From contig NZ_AKIW01000042.1 of NCBI RefSeq assembly GCF_000282635.1, positions 94,369 through 158,368 on the forward strand: a stretch of 64,000 nt of DNA. Reading direction: 5' to 3'. Source of the stretch: Variovorax sp. CF313 (GTDB lineage: Bacteria > Pseudomonadota > Gammaproteobacteria > Burkholderiales > Burkholderiaceae_C). Numbering within the stretch: position 1 is the first letter of the stretch; each line of letters begins with the position of its first letter. Made by a program: the position numbers and the translations under genes. Below the pieces are notes generated by a model that worked only from the letters and a program-made list of their open reading frames with translations, searched no databases and was not told the origin of the DNA. This document shows positions 52,960 through 61,530 of the stretch, piece by piece.

Positions 52960-53592
52960 TCAGTGCGACATCGACGGGCGCTGCGCCATCGCAGCGCGCC
53001 AGCGCAGCAGCTCGGGGTGCTGTTCCCCGGGCTTGACCCGCACCACGCGGGCAAAGTCCACCGCCACCACGGCGGTGATGTCGGCCAGGCTGAACCGGTC
53101 GGTGGCGACGAACTCGCGGCCGGCCAGCCGTTCGTTCAGTCTCTCGAAGAAATGCTGCACACGTGCCAGCCCGCGCTGTGCCAGCTCGGGAATCTGCGCA
53201 TAGTCCACAGGGCCGGGCAGTGCCCGATTGGCCATGGCCGGCGAACCGTTGCGCAGCGTCTCGGCAATGGCCAGCAGGCCTTCGAATTCGATGCGCCAGT
53301 TCCAGTTGGCGATCTCGGCCTTTTCCTTGGGCGTGCGGCCCATCAGCGGTGGCTCCGGGTAGCGGGCCTCCAGCCAGGCCGCGATGGCGGCGTTGTCGGT
53401 CAGCAGCCCGTCTTCCTCGGTGCGCAGCGCGGGCACCGTGCATTGCGGGTTGATCGCGCGGTAGGCTGCACCCAATTGCTCACCATGTGCCAGGTCGACC
53501 TGCACCGTTTCATGGGCAATGCCCTTTTCGGCAAGCAGGATGCGGGCGCGCCGCGGACTCGGCGCGGTGGCGCAGTCGTAGAGAATGATCAT
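52960..53592 (-). CDS. Glutathione S-transferase family protein
   Basis: The 210-residue product has an N-terminal thioredoxin-like domain beginning MIILYDCATAPSPRRARIL and a PALRTEEDGLLTDNAAI sequence with the cis-Pro and the Glu-Asp-like glutathione contact. The C-terminal domain is helical and ends in RWRAAMAQRPSMSH. Its specificity is unknown. It is divergent from another glutathione transferase gene with a 28-base gap, so the two share a very small control region. Confidence 0.86.
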   Translation of the reverse strand: MIILYDCATAPSPRRARILLAEKGIAHETVQVDLAHGEQLGAAYRAINPQCTVPALRTEEDGLLTDNAAIAAWLEARYPEPPLMGRTPKEKAEIANWNWRIEFEGLLAIAETLRNGSPAMANRALPGPVDYAQIPELAQRGLARVQHFFERLNERLAGREFVATDRFSLADITAVVAVDFARVVRVKPGEQHPELLRWRAAMAQRPSMSH

Positions 53593-53620
53593 CGTCTGTC
53601 CAACTCCTGGAACTCATCGC

Positions 53621-54502
53621 ATGAATGGCACGACAGCCTACACGCCGCCCACCGTCTGGTCCTGGAACAAGGAAAGCGGCGGCCGCTTCGCGAACATCAA
53701 TCGCCCGATCGCGGGTGCCACCCATGAGAAAGACCTGCCGATAGGGAAGCATCCGCTGCAACTCTATTCGCTCGCGACACCGAACGGCGTGAAAGTGACG
53801 GTGATGCTCGAAGAACTGCTGGCGCTCGGCCACACCGGCGCCGAGTACGACGCCTGGCTGATCCGCATCAGCGACGGCGACCAGTTCGGCAGCGGCTTCG
53901 TGGCGGTGAACCCGAATTCCAAGATCCCCGCGCTGATGGACCGCAGCGGCGCTACGCCCATCCGCGTGTTCGAGTCCGGCGCGATCCTGCAGTACCTGGC
54001 CGAGAAGTTCGGCAATGCCTTTCTGCCGACCGAGCGGGCAGCCCGCGCCGAATGCCTGTCGTGGTTGTTCTGGCAGATGGGCAGCGCGCCCTACCTGGGC
54101 GGCGGCTTCGGGCACTTCTATGCCTATGCGCCAACGAAGATCGAATACGCGATCGATCGCTTCGCCATGGAGACCAAACGCCAGCTCGACGTGCTCGACC
54201 GCCGGCTGGCCGAGAGCCGCTACCTGGCGGGCAGCGAGTACACCATTGCCGACATGGCCGTCTGGCCCTGGTACGGCACGCTCGCCAAGGGGCAGCTGTA
54301 CGAGGCGGGCGAGTTCCTCCAGGTGGGCGAGTACAGGAACGTGCTGCGCTGGACCGACGAGATCGCGCAGCGCCCGGCGGTGCAGCGCGGCCGCATGGTC
54401 AATCGCGCCTGGGGCCAGCCTTCGAGCCAGCTGCACGAGCGCCACGACGCAGGCGACTTCGGGACCCGCACCCAGGACAAGCTCGAAACGGAACAGCGAT
54501 GA
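53621..54502 (+). CDS. YghU/Nu-class glutathione transferase (disulfide-bond oxidoreductase)
   Basis: The 293-residue protein has the YghU-type extended N-terminus: YTPPTVWSWNKESGGRFANI, then LYSLATPNGVKVTVMLEELL. Such proteins bind two glutathione molecules and act as disulfide-bond reductases. FESGAILQYLAEKFG and GHFYAYAP are typical. The ATG at 53621 was chosen because the family starts there. It overlaps the FMN reductase gene at ATGA, so both are translated together. A role in thiol or quinone defence is likely. Confidence 0.88.
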   Translation: MNGTTAYTPPTVWSWNKESGGRFANINRPIAGATHEKDLPIGKHPLQLYSLATPNGVKVTVMLEELLALGHTGAEYDAWLIRISDGDQFGSGFVAVNPNSKIPALMDRSGATPIRVFESGAILQYLAEKFGNAFLPTERAARAECLSWLFWQMGSAPYLGGGFGHFYAYAPTKIEYAIDRFAMETKRQLDVLDRRLAESRYLAGSEYTIADMAVWPWYGTLAKGQLYEAGEFLQVGEYRNVLRWTDEIAQRPAVQRGRMVNRAWGQPSSQLHERHDAGDFGTRTQDKLETEQR

Positions 54503-55089
54503 GCGACAGGATCCTGGTCTTCTACGGTTCGTACCGTTCCGATCGCATGGGCGTGCGCCTGGCGGACTACATCGTCTCCGGCCTTCGCGCGCGGGGCGAC
54601 GATGTGGAGTTGGTGGACGCGAAGGTGGTCGACCTGCCCATGCTCGACCGCATGTACAAGGAATATCCCAAGGGCACCGCGCCGGCGGCGATGGAAGCGC
54701 TGGCCGAAAAGATCCGCACAGCCGATGCCTTCGTCTTCGTTACCGGCGAATACAACTGGGGTCCGCAGCCGGGCCTGAAGAACCTGACCGACCACTTTCT
54801 CGAAGAGTGGTTCTGGCGGCCCGCGGCCATCGCGAGCTATTCGGCGGGGCGCTTCTCGGGCGTGCGCTCGGGCACGGTGTGGCATTCGATCCTGTCGGAG
54901 ATGGGCATGGTCGTCGTGTCGAGCACGCTCGCGGTTGGCCCGATCTCGCAGACGCTGGACGCGGCCGGCAAGCCGACCGGGCCGGCGGGTGAATCGCTCG
55001 AGCGCTCGTTCGACCGCTTTGCGGACGACCTGGCGTGGTGGACCGAAGCGGCGCGAGCGCAACGTGGGCGCAAGGCACCGCCATACTGA
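54499..55089 (+). CDS. NADPH-dependent FMN reductase
   Basis: A 196-residue flavodoxin-like reductase with the FMN phosphate loop GSYRSDRMGVRLA near residue 10 and the family motif VTGEYNWGPQPGLKNLTD. It should reduce quinones, azo compounds, or free FMN. The start at 54499 overlaps the YghU gene stop. It precedes the 441-base gap with the duplicated 125-bp element. Confidence 0.87.
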   Translation: MSDRILVFYGSYRSDRMGVRLADYIVSGLRARGDDVELVDAKVVDLPMLDRMYKEYPKGTAPAAMEALAEKIRTADAFVFVTGEYNWGPQPGLKNLTDHFLEEWFWRPAAIASYSAGRFSGVRSGTVWHSILSEMGMVVVSSTLAVGPISQTLDAAGKPTGPAGESLERSFDRFADDLAWWTEAARAQRGRKAPPY

Positions 55090-55110
55090 GCGACAGGCCA
55101 AGCGAAGCAC

Positions 55111-55235
55111 TTTGTTCACCGCCCATTTTTTGGGCAAAGTGATTAATTTCGTTATAAAACAATAACTTATGAGCCTTTTACAAGGCTCCCCATGAGTTAT
55201 CCCCAAAGTTGTGCACTGAAAATGGGGACGACATC
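55111..55235. repeat. 125-bp AT-richer direct repeat, copy 1, with DnaA-box-like motifs
   Basis: This element is repeated at 55357-55480, inside the 441-base gap between two convergent genes. A 55-base core (55176-55230) matches 55421-55475 at 50 of 55 positions. TTATCCCCA (55197-55205) matches the DnaA box TTATCCACA in eight of nine bases, and TTGTGCACT (55209-55217) is a degenerate form. The upstream half is AT-richer, including GTTATAAAAC. I see no gene in the rest of the gap. It is not a promoter region for either gene, since both end here. Confidence 0.8.
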
Positions 55236-55356
55236 AGGTTTTCTTGATTCGGGCGTAAGTCACTGATCCGATGGGGCTTTCTGCCCTCCAGAAATTGAAG
55301 GAAAGTTCTCTTCATCGCCGTTTTCAGGCCCATCGGAACCGTTTTGCCCGCTCAGG

Positions 55357-55480
55357 TTGTTCACCGCCCAAATTTTGAGCAAACTAAGGATTACCCTTGT
55401 AAAACAATGACTTAAATCTGTTTTACAAGGCTCCTCGTGAGTTACCCCCAAAGTTGTCCACGGAAAATGGGGACGGGATC
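55357..55480. repeat. 125-bp AT-richer direct repeat, copy 2, with DnaA-box-like motifs
   Basis: Second copy of 55111-55235, offset by 246 bases in the same orientation. It begins TTGTTCACCGCCC in the same way. Its boxes are TTACCCCCA and TTGTCCACG, each seven of nine matches to the DnaA box. The spacer between copies holds a 9-bp inverted repeat (TCCGATGGG at 55267-55275, CCCATCGGA at 55330-55338). The lysR gene stop follows at 55531. Confidence 0.8.
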
Positions 55481-55530
55481 GACTTGTTCGGCAATCGCCT
55501 GCAAGTCCCCTGTTTTTCGGGAGGCCACGC

Positions 55531-56442
55531 TCAGTCTTCTTCGGCTTGCTGTTCGGCGTAGTGCCGGCACAAGGTTTCGACCAGCGCCTGCGCATAGACC
55601 GGCAGCGCCTCCCGGTTCCGCACCAGCAGATACCGCTCGCGCACGCACCACGCATCGCTGAGATCGATCAGCGCGAGCTGCATGCTCTCCTGGTTGCGCC
55701 GCGCCGCCGACTCCGGCACCACGCCAATGCCCACGCCGCTGCCGATCATCCGGCACATCGCGTCGAAGCTGCCGAGCTGGATGCGCAGCTTCTGCCGCTT
55801 GCCGAGGTTGTCGGTGATCTGCGCCAGGAAGGTCTGCAGCGTGCTGCCCTGCTGCATGCCGATGGCATCCTCGTCGAGCGTCTCGGCGAAGGCGATCCTG
55901 CGGCGCTTCGCGAAGCGGTGCTTGCGCGATGTGACGAGCACCAGCCGGTCGGTGCTGAAGTGGATCGCCTCCAGGCCTAGCGTGTCGACGCGGCCTGCGA
56001 CGATGCCGATGTCGGCGCGGCCGTCGAGCACGCCCCGCGGGATCTGAGCATTCGGTTTTTCCTGAAGGTCGACGTTGATGCGCGGGTTGTGCGCGAGGAA
56101 GCCCGGCAGGATCTCGGGCAGGAAATCGGTCACCGCGGTGGTGTTGGCGAACACGCGCAGGTGGCCGCGCAGCCCGCCGCCGTACTCGAGCAGGTCGGCG
56201 CGCAGCTGTTCGGTCTGGTGCAGCACGAGGCGCGCGTGGTGCAGGAAGGCTTCGCCCGGCGGCAGCAGCCGCACGCCGCGGGCTTCTCGCTGCAACAGCT
56301 GAAGGCCCGCCTGTGTTTCCAGCGCCTTGATGCGCGCACTCGCGGCGGCCAGCGACAGGTGCTGGCGTTCGGCGGCCCGAGTGAGGTTGCCGAGTTCGGC
56401 CGTGGCCACGAACAGCCGCAGGTCGGTGAGATCGAAAAGCAT
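55531..56442 (-). CDS. LysR-family transcriptional regulator
   Basis: The 303-residue regulator has the LysR helix-turn-helix (LTRAAERQHLSLAAASARIK, then LETQAGLQLLQR) and an effector-binding domain. It is divergent from the Bug/hydratase/CoA-transferase/lyase operon and should control it. A near-ideal LysR operator lies at 56462-56484, 20-42 bases before this start, so autoregulation is likely. No clear ribosome site is seen before the ATG at 56442. Confidence 0.9.
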   Translation of the reverse strand: MLFDLTDLRLFVATAELGNLTRAAERQHLSLAAASARIKALETQAGLQLLQREARGVRLLPPGEAFLHHARLVLHQTEQLRADLLEYGGGLRGHLRVFANTTAVTDFLPEILPGFLAHNPRINVDLQEKPNAQIPRGVLDGRADIGIVAGRVDTLGLEAIHFSTDRLVLVTSRKHRFAKRRRIAFAETLDEDAIGMQQGSTLQTFLAQITDNLGKRQKLRIQLGSFDAMCRMIGSGVGIGVVPESAARRNQESMQLALIDLSDAWCVRERYLLVRNREALPVYAQALVETLCRHYAEQQAEED

Positions 56443-56461
56443 GAGGCGATGTTATGCGCCG

Positions 56462-56484
56462 AGCCTTCGGAAATACAGAAGGCT
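56462..56484. promoter_or_regulatory. LysR-type operator (T-N11-A in a perfect 7-bp dyad)
   Basis: AGCCTTC and GAAGGCT form a perfect dyad with nine bases between, and the T-N11-A core is at 56467-56479. It lies between lysR and the divergent Bug gene, as expected for a LysR recognition site. Confidence 0.65.
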
Positions 56485-56552
56485 GGGTTCCGAAATCGCA
56501 GATTGCGCGCAGGAGGAGGGCGAACGACCATGCGGCCATGGAGACACCACAC

Positions 56553-57533
56553 ATGAGATTCCGCCTACGTGCGCTGCTGTCGCTGGCTGCGGCAGCGCTT
56601 CTGATCCCGACGGGCCCGGCGAGCGCCCAGCCGTATCCCTCGCGCCCCATCACATTGGTCGTGCCGCAGGCCGCCGGAGGCACCAACGACATCGTCGGGC
56701 GCCTCGTGGGCCAGAAGCTCGGCGAGGTGATGAACAGCGCCAGCGTGGTGGTCGACAACCGTCCCGGTGCGGGCGGCAACATCGGTACGCAGCTTGTCGC
56801 CAAGGGGCCGAAGGACGGCTACACGCTGCTCATGACCATCAGCAGCAGCCAGGCGATCAACCCGGCGCTGTACAGGAACCCGGGCTTCGACCCGGTGAAG
56901 GACTTCAAGCCCGTCGGCCTGATCGGCGCCGTGCCCAACGTGCTGCTGGTCAATCCCACGTTCCCGGCGAAGGACTTCGCGGAGTTCCTGAAGCTCGCAC
57001 GGCAGAAGGGTGCCAACTACCAGTACGCCTCGGCCGGCAACGGCACGCTCAACCACCTGCTCGGCGAAATGCTCAACAGCATGGCCGGCATCTCGCTGCA
57101 GCACGTGCCGTACAAGGGCGTGGCGCCCGCGCTCAACGACGTGCTGGGCGGGCAACTGCCGATCGTGTTCGCGAGCCTGCCTTCTGCGCTCTCGCACATC
57201 AAGGCCGGCAAGCTGCGCGCGCTGGCCGTGAGCGGCGACAAGCGCTCGGCCGTGCTGCCCGACGTGCCGACCATCGCCGAGGCGGTGCCAGGCTACAACG
57301 GCACATTGTGGATCGGCCTGTTCGCACCCGCAGGCGTGCCGGCCGACGTGTTGGCGACCTTGCAGGACGCCACGCGCAAGGCGCTCGCCTCGAAGGACCT
57401 GCGCGACAAGCTCGAACAGCAGGGCGTCGAGATCGCGGCGCCGACTTCTCCCGAGCAGTTCGCGGCGCTGCTGCAGGGCGATCTCGCCAAGTGGGCGCGC
57501 ATCGTCAAGGCCTCCGGCGCTGCGGTCGATTGA
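56553..57533 (+). CDS. Bug/TctC-family periplasmic substrate-binding protein
   Basis: The 326-residue Bug protein has a signal peptide ending in ASAQ, then PYPSRPITLVVPQAAGGTND and VVVDNRPGAGGN. The ligand-loop sequence is QAAGG. The ATG at 56553 follows GGAGA with a proper spacing, and an upstream ATG at 56538 has none. It opens the operon and is close to the LysR operator. It is an orphan binding protein here, since no TctA or TctB gene is near. The ligand may be a C5 dicarboxylate such as itaconate (inference). Confidence 0.9.
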   Translation: MRFRLRALLSLAAAALLIPTGPASAQPYPSRPITLVVPQAAGGTNDIVGRLVGQKLGEVMNSASVVVDNRPGAGGNIGTQLVAKGPKDGYTLLMTISSSQAINPALYRNPGFDPVKDFKPVGLIGAVPNVLLVNPTFPAKDFAEFLKLARQKGANYQYASAGNGTLNHLLGEMLNSMAGISLQHVPYKGVAPALNDVLGGQLPIVFASLPSALSHIKAGKLRALAVSGDKRSAVLPDVPTIAEAVPGYNGTLWIGLFAPAGVPADVLATLQDATRKALASKDLRDKLEQQGVEIAAPTSPEQFAALLQGDLAKWARIVKASGAAVD

Positions 57534-57543
57534 AGGAAGCCCC

Positions 57544-58440
57544 ATGAGCAACGACAACCACACGGCGCCTTCCATGATCGACAGCGAGGCGCTGGCCAGG
57601 CTGCAGGCCTGGCAGGGCCGCAGCGAAACGCTGGCCGACGACATCACCGCCGCACCCGTGCGCGCGCTCTCCGCGACGCTCGATCGCGACGATCCGCTGC
57701 CGCAGGCCGGCACGCGCCTGCCCGAGCTGTGGCACTGGCTCTACTTCCTGCCGCACCATCGCCAGTCCGAGATCGGCGACGACGGCCATGCGAAGCGCGG
57801 CGGCTTCCTGCCGCCCGTGCCGCTGCCGCGCCGCATGTGGGCCGGCGGGCGGCTCAACTGGGAGGCGGGCAATCCGCTGCAGGTCGGCGACAAGGTGGAG
57901 CGCACCTCGACCATCGCCTCGGTCACGCACAAGGCGGGCCGCACCGGCGAGCTGGTGTTCGTGCTCGTGCGCCATGAGGTGCGCAACGAGCGCGGCCTCG
58001 CGCTGACCGAGGAGCACGACATCGTCTACCGCGCCGCCGCCGCGCCTGGCGAGAAGGCCCCGCCGCCCACGCCCGCGCCGAAAGACGCTGCCTTCAGCCG
58101 CGACATCGCGCCCGACGACGTGCTGCTGTTCCGCTACTCCGCGCTGACCTTCAACGGCCACCGCATCCACTACGACCGCCGCTACGTGACGCAGGTCGAG
58201 GGCTACCCGGGCCTGATCGTGCATGGCCCGCTGATCGCGACGCTGCTGGTCGACCTGCTTCGCCGCAACGTGCCGGGCGCGCTGCTCGCGCGCTTCGAAT
58301 TTCGTGCCGTGCGCCCGACCTTCGACATCGCGCCGTTCCGCGTGCACGGCAAGCCGGACGCCGATGGAAAGACATTCAGCCTCTGGGGCGAAGACGCCGA
58401 CGGCTGGCTCACGATGCAGGCCACGGCCGTACTCGCCTGA
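57544..58440 (+). CDS. MaoC-like (COG3777-type) acyl-CoA hydratase
   Basis: The product (298 residues) has the two-hotdog layout of the mesaconyl-C4-CoA/itaconyl-CoA hydratase group: an N-terminal FAS1-like dehydratase half and a C-terminal MaoC-like half. The catalytic region has FNGHRIHYDRRY, and VEGYPGLIVHGPL is typical. It would add water to an enoyl-CoA such as itaconyl-CoA or mesaconyl-CoA. AAGGAAG before the ATG at 57544 supports the start. It is followed after 15 bases by a CoA-transferase and then a CitE-like lyase. Confidence 0.85.
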   Translation: MSNDNHTAPSMIDSEALARLQAWQGRSETLADDITAAPVRALSATLDRDDPLPQAGTRLPELWHWLYFLPHHRQSEIGDDGHAKRGGFLPPVPLPRRMWAGGRLNWEAGNPLQVGDKVERTSTIASVTHKAGRTGELVFVLVRHEVRNERGLALTEEHDIVYRAAAAPGEKAPPPTPAPKDAAFSRDIAPDDVLLFRYSALTFNGHRIHYDRRYVTQVEGYPGLIVHGPLIATLLVDLLRRNVPGALLARFEFRAVRPTFDIAPFRVHGKPDADGKTFSLWGEDADGWLTMQATAVLA

Positions 58441-58455
58441 CAGGAGAAGGAACAC

Positions 58456-59637
58456 ATGACAAGACCCCTGGACGGCATCACCGTCATCTCGCTCGAACAC
58501 GCGATTGCCGCACCGTTCTGCACCCGCCAGCTGGCCGACCTCGGCGCCCGAGTCATCAAGGTGGAGCGCCCCGAGGTAGGCGACTTCGCGCGGGCCTACG
58601 ACGCCCGCGTGGCCGGCGAGGCCTCGCACTTCGTGTGGGTGAATCGCTCGAAGGAAAGCCTCACGCTCGACCTCAAGCAGCCCGCCGCGCTCGCGGTCCT
58701 GCAGGAGCTGCTGGCCGGCGCCGACGTGCTGGTGCAGAACCTCGCACCCGGGGCCTCGGCGCGCATGGGGCTCGGCGCCGAGGCGCTGCAGGCGAAGCAT
58801 CCGCGGCTCATCGTCTGCGACATCTCGGGCTACGGCGAAGACGGCCCGTACCGCGACAAGAAGGCCTACGACCTGCTGATCCAGAGCGAAGCCGGCTTCC
58901 TGTCGGTCACGGGCACGCCCAACGATCCGTGCAAGTCGGGCAACTCCATCGCCGACATCGCAGCGGGCATGTATGCGTACACCGGCATCCTCGCGGCGCT
59001 GCTGCAGCGCGGCAAGACCGGCAAGGGCTCGCACATCGACGTGTCGATGCTCGAATCGCTCGCCGAGTGGATGGGTTATCCGATGTACTACGCGTACGAA
59101 GGCGCGGCGCCGCCGCCACGCAGCGCCGCTTCGCACGCGACCATCTATCCCTATGGCCCGTTCCCCGTCGGCGATGGCGGCACGGTGATGCTGGGCCTGC
59201 AGAATGAACGCGAATGGCGCACCTTCTGCGAGAAGGTGCTGCTGCAGACCGGGCTCGCGGCCGATGCGCGCTTCGACAGCAATGCGCGGCGCAACGACAA
59301 CCGCGAGGCTCTGCGCTCAATCATCGTCGAGACCTTCGGCGCGCTGAGCACCGCGCAGGTGCTGGAACGGCTCGACGCGGCGCAGATCGCCAACGCCCGC
59401 ATGAACGACATGGCCGGGCTGTGGGCCCATCCGCAGTTGCAGGCACGCGAGCGCTGGCGGCAGGTGGGATCTCCGGCCGGAAACATCCCGGCCTTGCTGC
59501 CGGCCGGCCGGCAGAGCGCGTTCGACTACCGCATGGACCCGATCCCGGCGGTGGGCGAGCACTCCGACGCCATCCTGCGCAGCCTCGGCCGCAGCGAGGC
59601 GGACATCGCGGCGCTGCGCGAGGCAGGGGCGGTGTGA
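58456..59637 (+). CDS. CaiB/BaiF family III CoA-transferase
   Basis: The 393-residue CoA-transferase starts LDGITVISLEHAIAAPFCTR and has GARVIKVERPEVGDFAR and ICDISGYGEDGPYRDKKAYD. The catalytic Asp is in SIADIAAGMYAY. It would activate a dicarboxylate such as itaconate with succinyl-CoA. AGGAGAAGG before the ATG supports the start. It overlaps the lyase gene at GTGA, and lies between the hydratase and lyase genes. Confidence 0.9.
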   Translation: MTRPLDGITVISLEHAIAAPFCTRQLADLGARVIKVERPEVGDFARAYDARVAGEASHFVWVNRSKESLTLDLKQPAALAVLQELLAGADVLVQNLAPGASARMGLGAEALQAKHPRLIVCDISGYGEDGPYRDKKAYDLLIQSEAGFLSVTGTPNDPCKSGNSIADIAAGMYAYTGILAALLQRGKTGKGSHIDVSMLESLAEWMGYPMYYAYEGAAPPPRSAASHATIYPYGPFPVGDGGTVMLGLQNEREWRTFCEKVLLQTGLAADARFDSNARRNDNREALRSIIVETFGALSTAQVLERLDAAQIANARMNDMAGLWAHPQLQARERWRQVGSPAGNIPALLPAGRQSAFDYRMDPIPAVGEHSDAILRSLGRSEADIAALREAGAV

Positions 59638-60491
59638 GCGTGCCATTGGCTCCGCTTGCTCTCGCGCGCGCCTTTCTCTTCGTGCCGGCCGACCGGCCCG
59701 AGCGCCACGCGCGGGCACTGGCGACCGGTGCGGGCGGCGTGATCGTCGATCTCGAAGACGCGGTGGCGCCCGAGCGCAAGGTGGCGGCGCGCGAGGCGCT
59801 CGCCGCCTCGTTCGCCAAGCTGCCCGAGATCGACCGGCAACGCCTGCTGGTGCGCATCAATGCCGCCGGCACGCCGTGGCATGAAGACGATTGCGCGCAG
59901 GTCGGCGCACTGGCGGCGCAAGGCTTGATTGCCGGCGTCGTGCTGCCCAAGGCGGAGCGCGCGGCTCATCTGTCCAGGATTGCGGAAGCCATCGGCCCGA
60001 AGGGCGTGCTGGTGCCGTTGATCGAGTCGGCTGAAGGCCTGTCGGCGGTCGATGAGCTCGCGGCTGGCCCGCAGGTGCTGCGCCTGGCGTTCGGCAACCT
60101 GGATTTCCAGGCCGACCTCGGCCTGGCCTGCGATGCGGACGAAGCCGAACTCGTGCCGGTGCGCCTCGCGCTGCTGCTGGCCTCGCGCCGCGCCGGCCTG
60201 CCCGCGCCCATCGACGGCGTGACGCCCGACTGGCGCGATGCGCCAAGGCTTGCGGCCGACACCGCACGCGCCCGGCGCGGCGGCTTCGGCGCCAAGCTGT
60301 GCATCCACCCCGATCAGGTCGCGCCGGTGCACGCCGCGCTCGGCCCGAGCGCCGACGAAGTGGCATGGGCCCGCCGCGTGATCGATGCCGTGCGCGCAGC
60401 CGGCGGCGGAGTCGTCAGCCTGGACGGCCGCATGGTCGACGCGCCCGTGGTGCGCCTGGCCGAACGCCTGCTCGCGCTCGAACATCCGTAA
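59634..60491 (+). CDS. HpcH/HpaI (CitE-like) CoA ester lyase
   Basis: The 285-residue CitE-like lyase has ARAFLFVPADRPERHARALA and VIVDLEDAVAPERK, then LRLAFGNLDFQADLG, and CIHPDQV near the C-terminus. It should cleave citramalyl-CoA or a related ester to acetyl-CoA and pyruvate. The start is GTG at 59634, which overlaps the CoA-transferase stop. With the hydratase and CoA-transferase it forms the set seen in itaconate breakdown (Ict, Ich, Ccl). The product pair would be pyruvate and acetyl-CoA. Confidence 0.88.
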   Translation: MSVPLAPLALARAFLFVPADRPERHARALATGAGGVIVDLEDAVAPERKVAAREALAASFAKLPEIDRQRLLVRINAAGTPWHEDDCAQVGALAAQGLIAGVVLPKAERAAHLSRIAEAIGPKGVLVPLIESAEGLSAVDELAAGPQVLRLAFGNLDFQADLGLACDADEAELVPVRLALLLASRRAGLPAPIDGVTPDWRDAPRLAADTARARRGGFGAKLCIHPDQVAPVHAALGPSADEVAWARRVIDAVRAAGGGVVSLDGRMVDAPVVRLAERLLALEHP

Positions 60492-60520
60492 ATAAATAAC
60501 CCCCAGAAGGAGACAACGAA

Positions 60521-61525
60521 GTGACAGCAACGAAGACCTGGAAATCCAAGGCCCTGCTCGCGGCCGCGGCGAGCGCCTGCCTGCTTGCCTTTCAGTCACC
60601 GGCGGCCGCACAGGCTGCGTGGCCCGACAAGCCCGTCACCCTGGTCGTGCCGTACTCGGCCGGCGGCCCGACGGACGTGGTGGCGCGCATGCTGGCCATT
60701 CCCATGGGCAAGTCGCTGGGCCAGACCGTGATCGTCGAGAACACGGTGGGCGCGGGCGGCACCATCGCGCCCACGCGGGTGGCCAAGGCGGCGCCCAACG
60801 GCTACACCATCCTGATCCATCACATGGGCATGGCCACCGCGCCCGCGCTCTACAAGAAGCTCAACTACGATCCGTTGAAGGATTTCGAATACATCGGCCA
60901 GGTGATGGACGTGCCGATGACGCTGCTGTCGCGCAAGGACTTCCCCGCCAACAACTACCAGGAGCTGCTGGCTTACGTGAAGGCCCACAAGGACAAGGTG
61001 ACGCTGGCCAATGCGGGCGTGGGCGCGGTGTCGCAGCTGTGCGGCCTGCTGTTCATGAACCAGATCGGCGTTCAGCTGACCACCGTGCCCTACAAGGGCG
61101 CGGGCCCGGCGCTCAACGACCTCATGGGCGGGCAGGTCGACCTGCTGTGCGACCAGACCACGCAGACCGCGCCGGTCATCAAGGACGGCAATCGCGTGAA
61201 GGTGTTCGGCGTGACCACGCCCAGGCGGCTGTCGAGCATGCCGACCATTCCCACGCTCGACGAACAGGGGCTCAAGGGCTTCGAAGTGAAGGTGTGGCAC
61301 GGCATCTACGCGCCCAAGGGCACGCCGCCCGCAGTGCTCGAGAAGCTCAACGTCGCCCTGCGCGCCGCGCTGCAGGACGACATGGTCAAGCACCGGCTGG
61401 CCGAACTCAGCTCGGAGATCGTGCCGCTCGACAAGCAGACGCCGGAAGGCCTGCGCACGCACCTCGCGGCGGAGATCGAGAAATGGGGCAAGGTGATCCG
61501 CGCAGCGGGCGTGCAGGCGGATTGA
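60521..61525 (+). CDS. Bug/TctC-family periplasmic substrate-binding protein
   Basis: A 334-residue Bug protein with a signal peptide ending near AAAQA, then AWPDKPVTLVVPYSAGGPTD, and VIVENTVGAGGT. The start is GTG at 60521, with AAGGAG eight bases upstream. It closes the operon, so the module has a Bug gene at each end. It lies 30 bases after the lyase gene. The partner transport proteins are not in the window. Confidence 0.9.
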   Translation: MTATKTWKSKALLAAAASACLLAFQSPAAAQAAWPDKPVTLVVPYSAGGPTDVVARMLAIPMGKSLGQTVIVENTVGAGGTIAPTRVAKAAPNGYTILIHHMGMATAPALYKKLNYDPLKDFEYIGQVMDVPMTLLSRKDFPANNYQELLAYVKAHKDKVTLANAGVGAVSQLCGLLFMNQIGVQLTTVPYKGAGPALNDLMGGQVDLLCDQTTQTAPVIKDGNRVKVFGVTTPRRLSSMPTIPTLDEQGLKGFEVKVWHGIYAPKGTPPAVLEKLNVALRAALQDDMVKHRLAELSSEIVPLDKQTPEGLRTHLAAEIEKWGKVIRAAGVQAD

Positions 61526-61530
61526 ATCTC

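Noticed and set aside
55090..55530. The duplicated 125-bp region considered as an insertion-sequence remnant
   Set aside because: No terminal inverted repeats, no target duplication and no transposase fragment could be seen.
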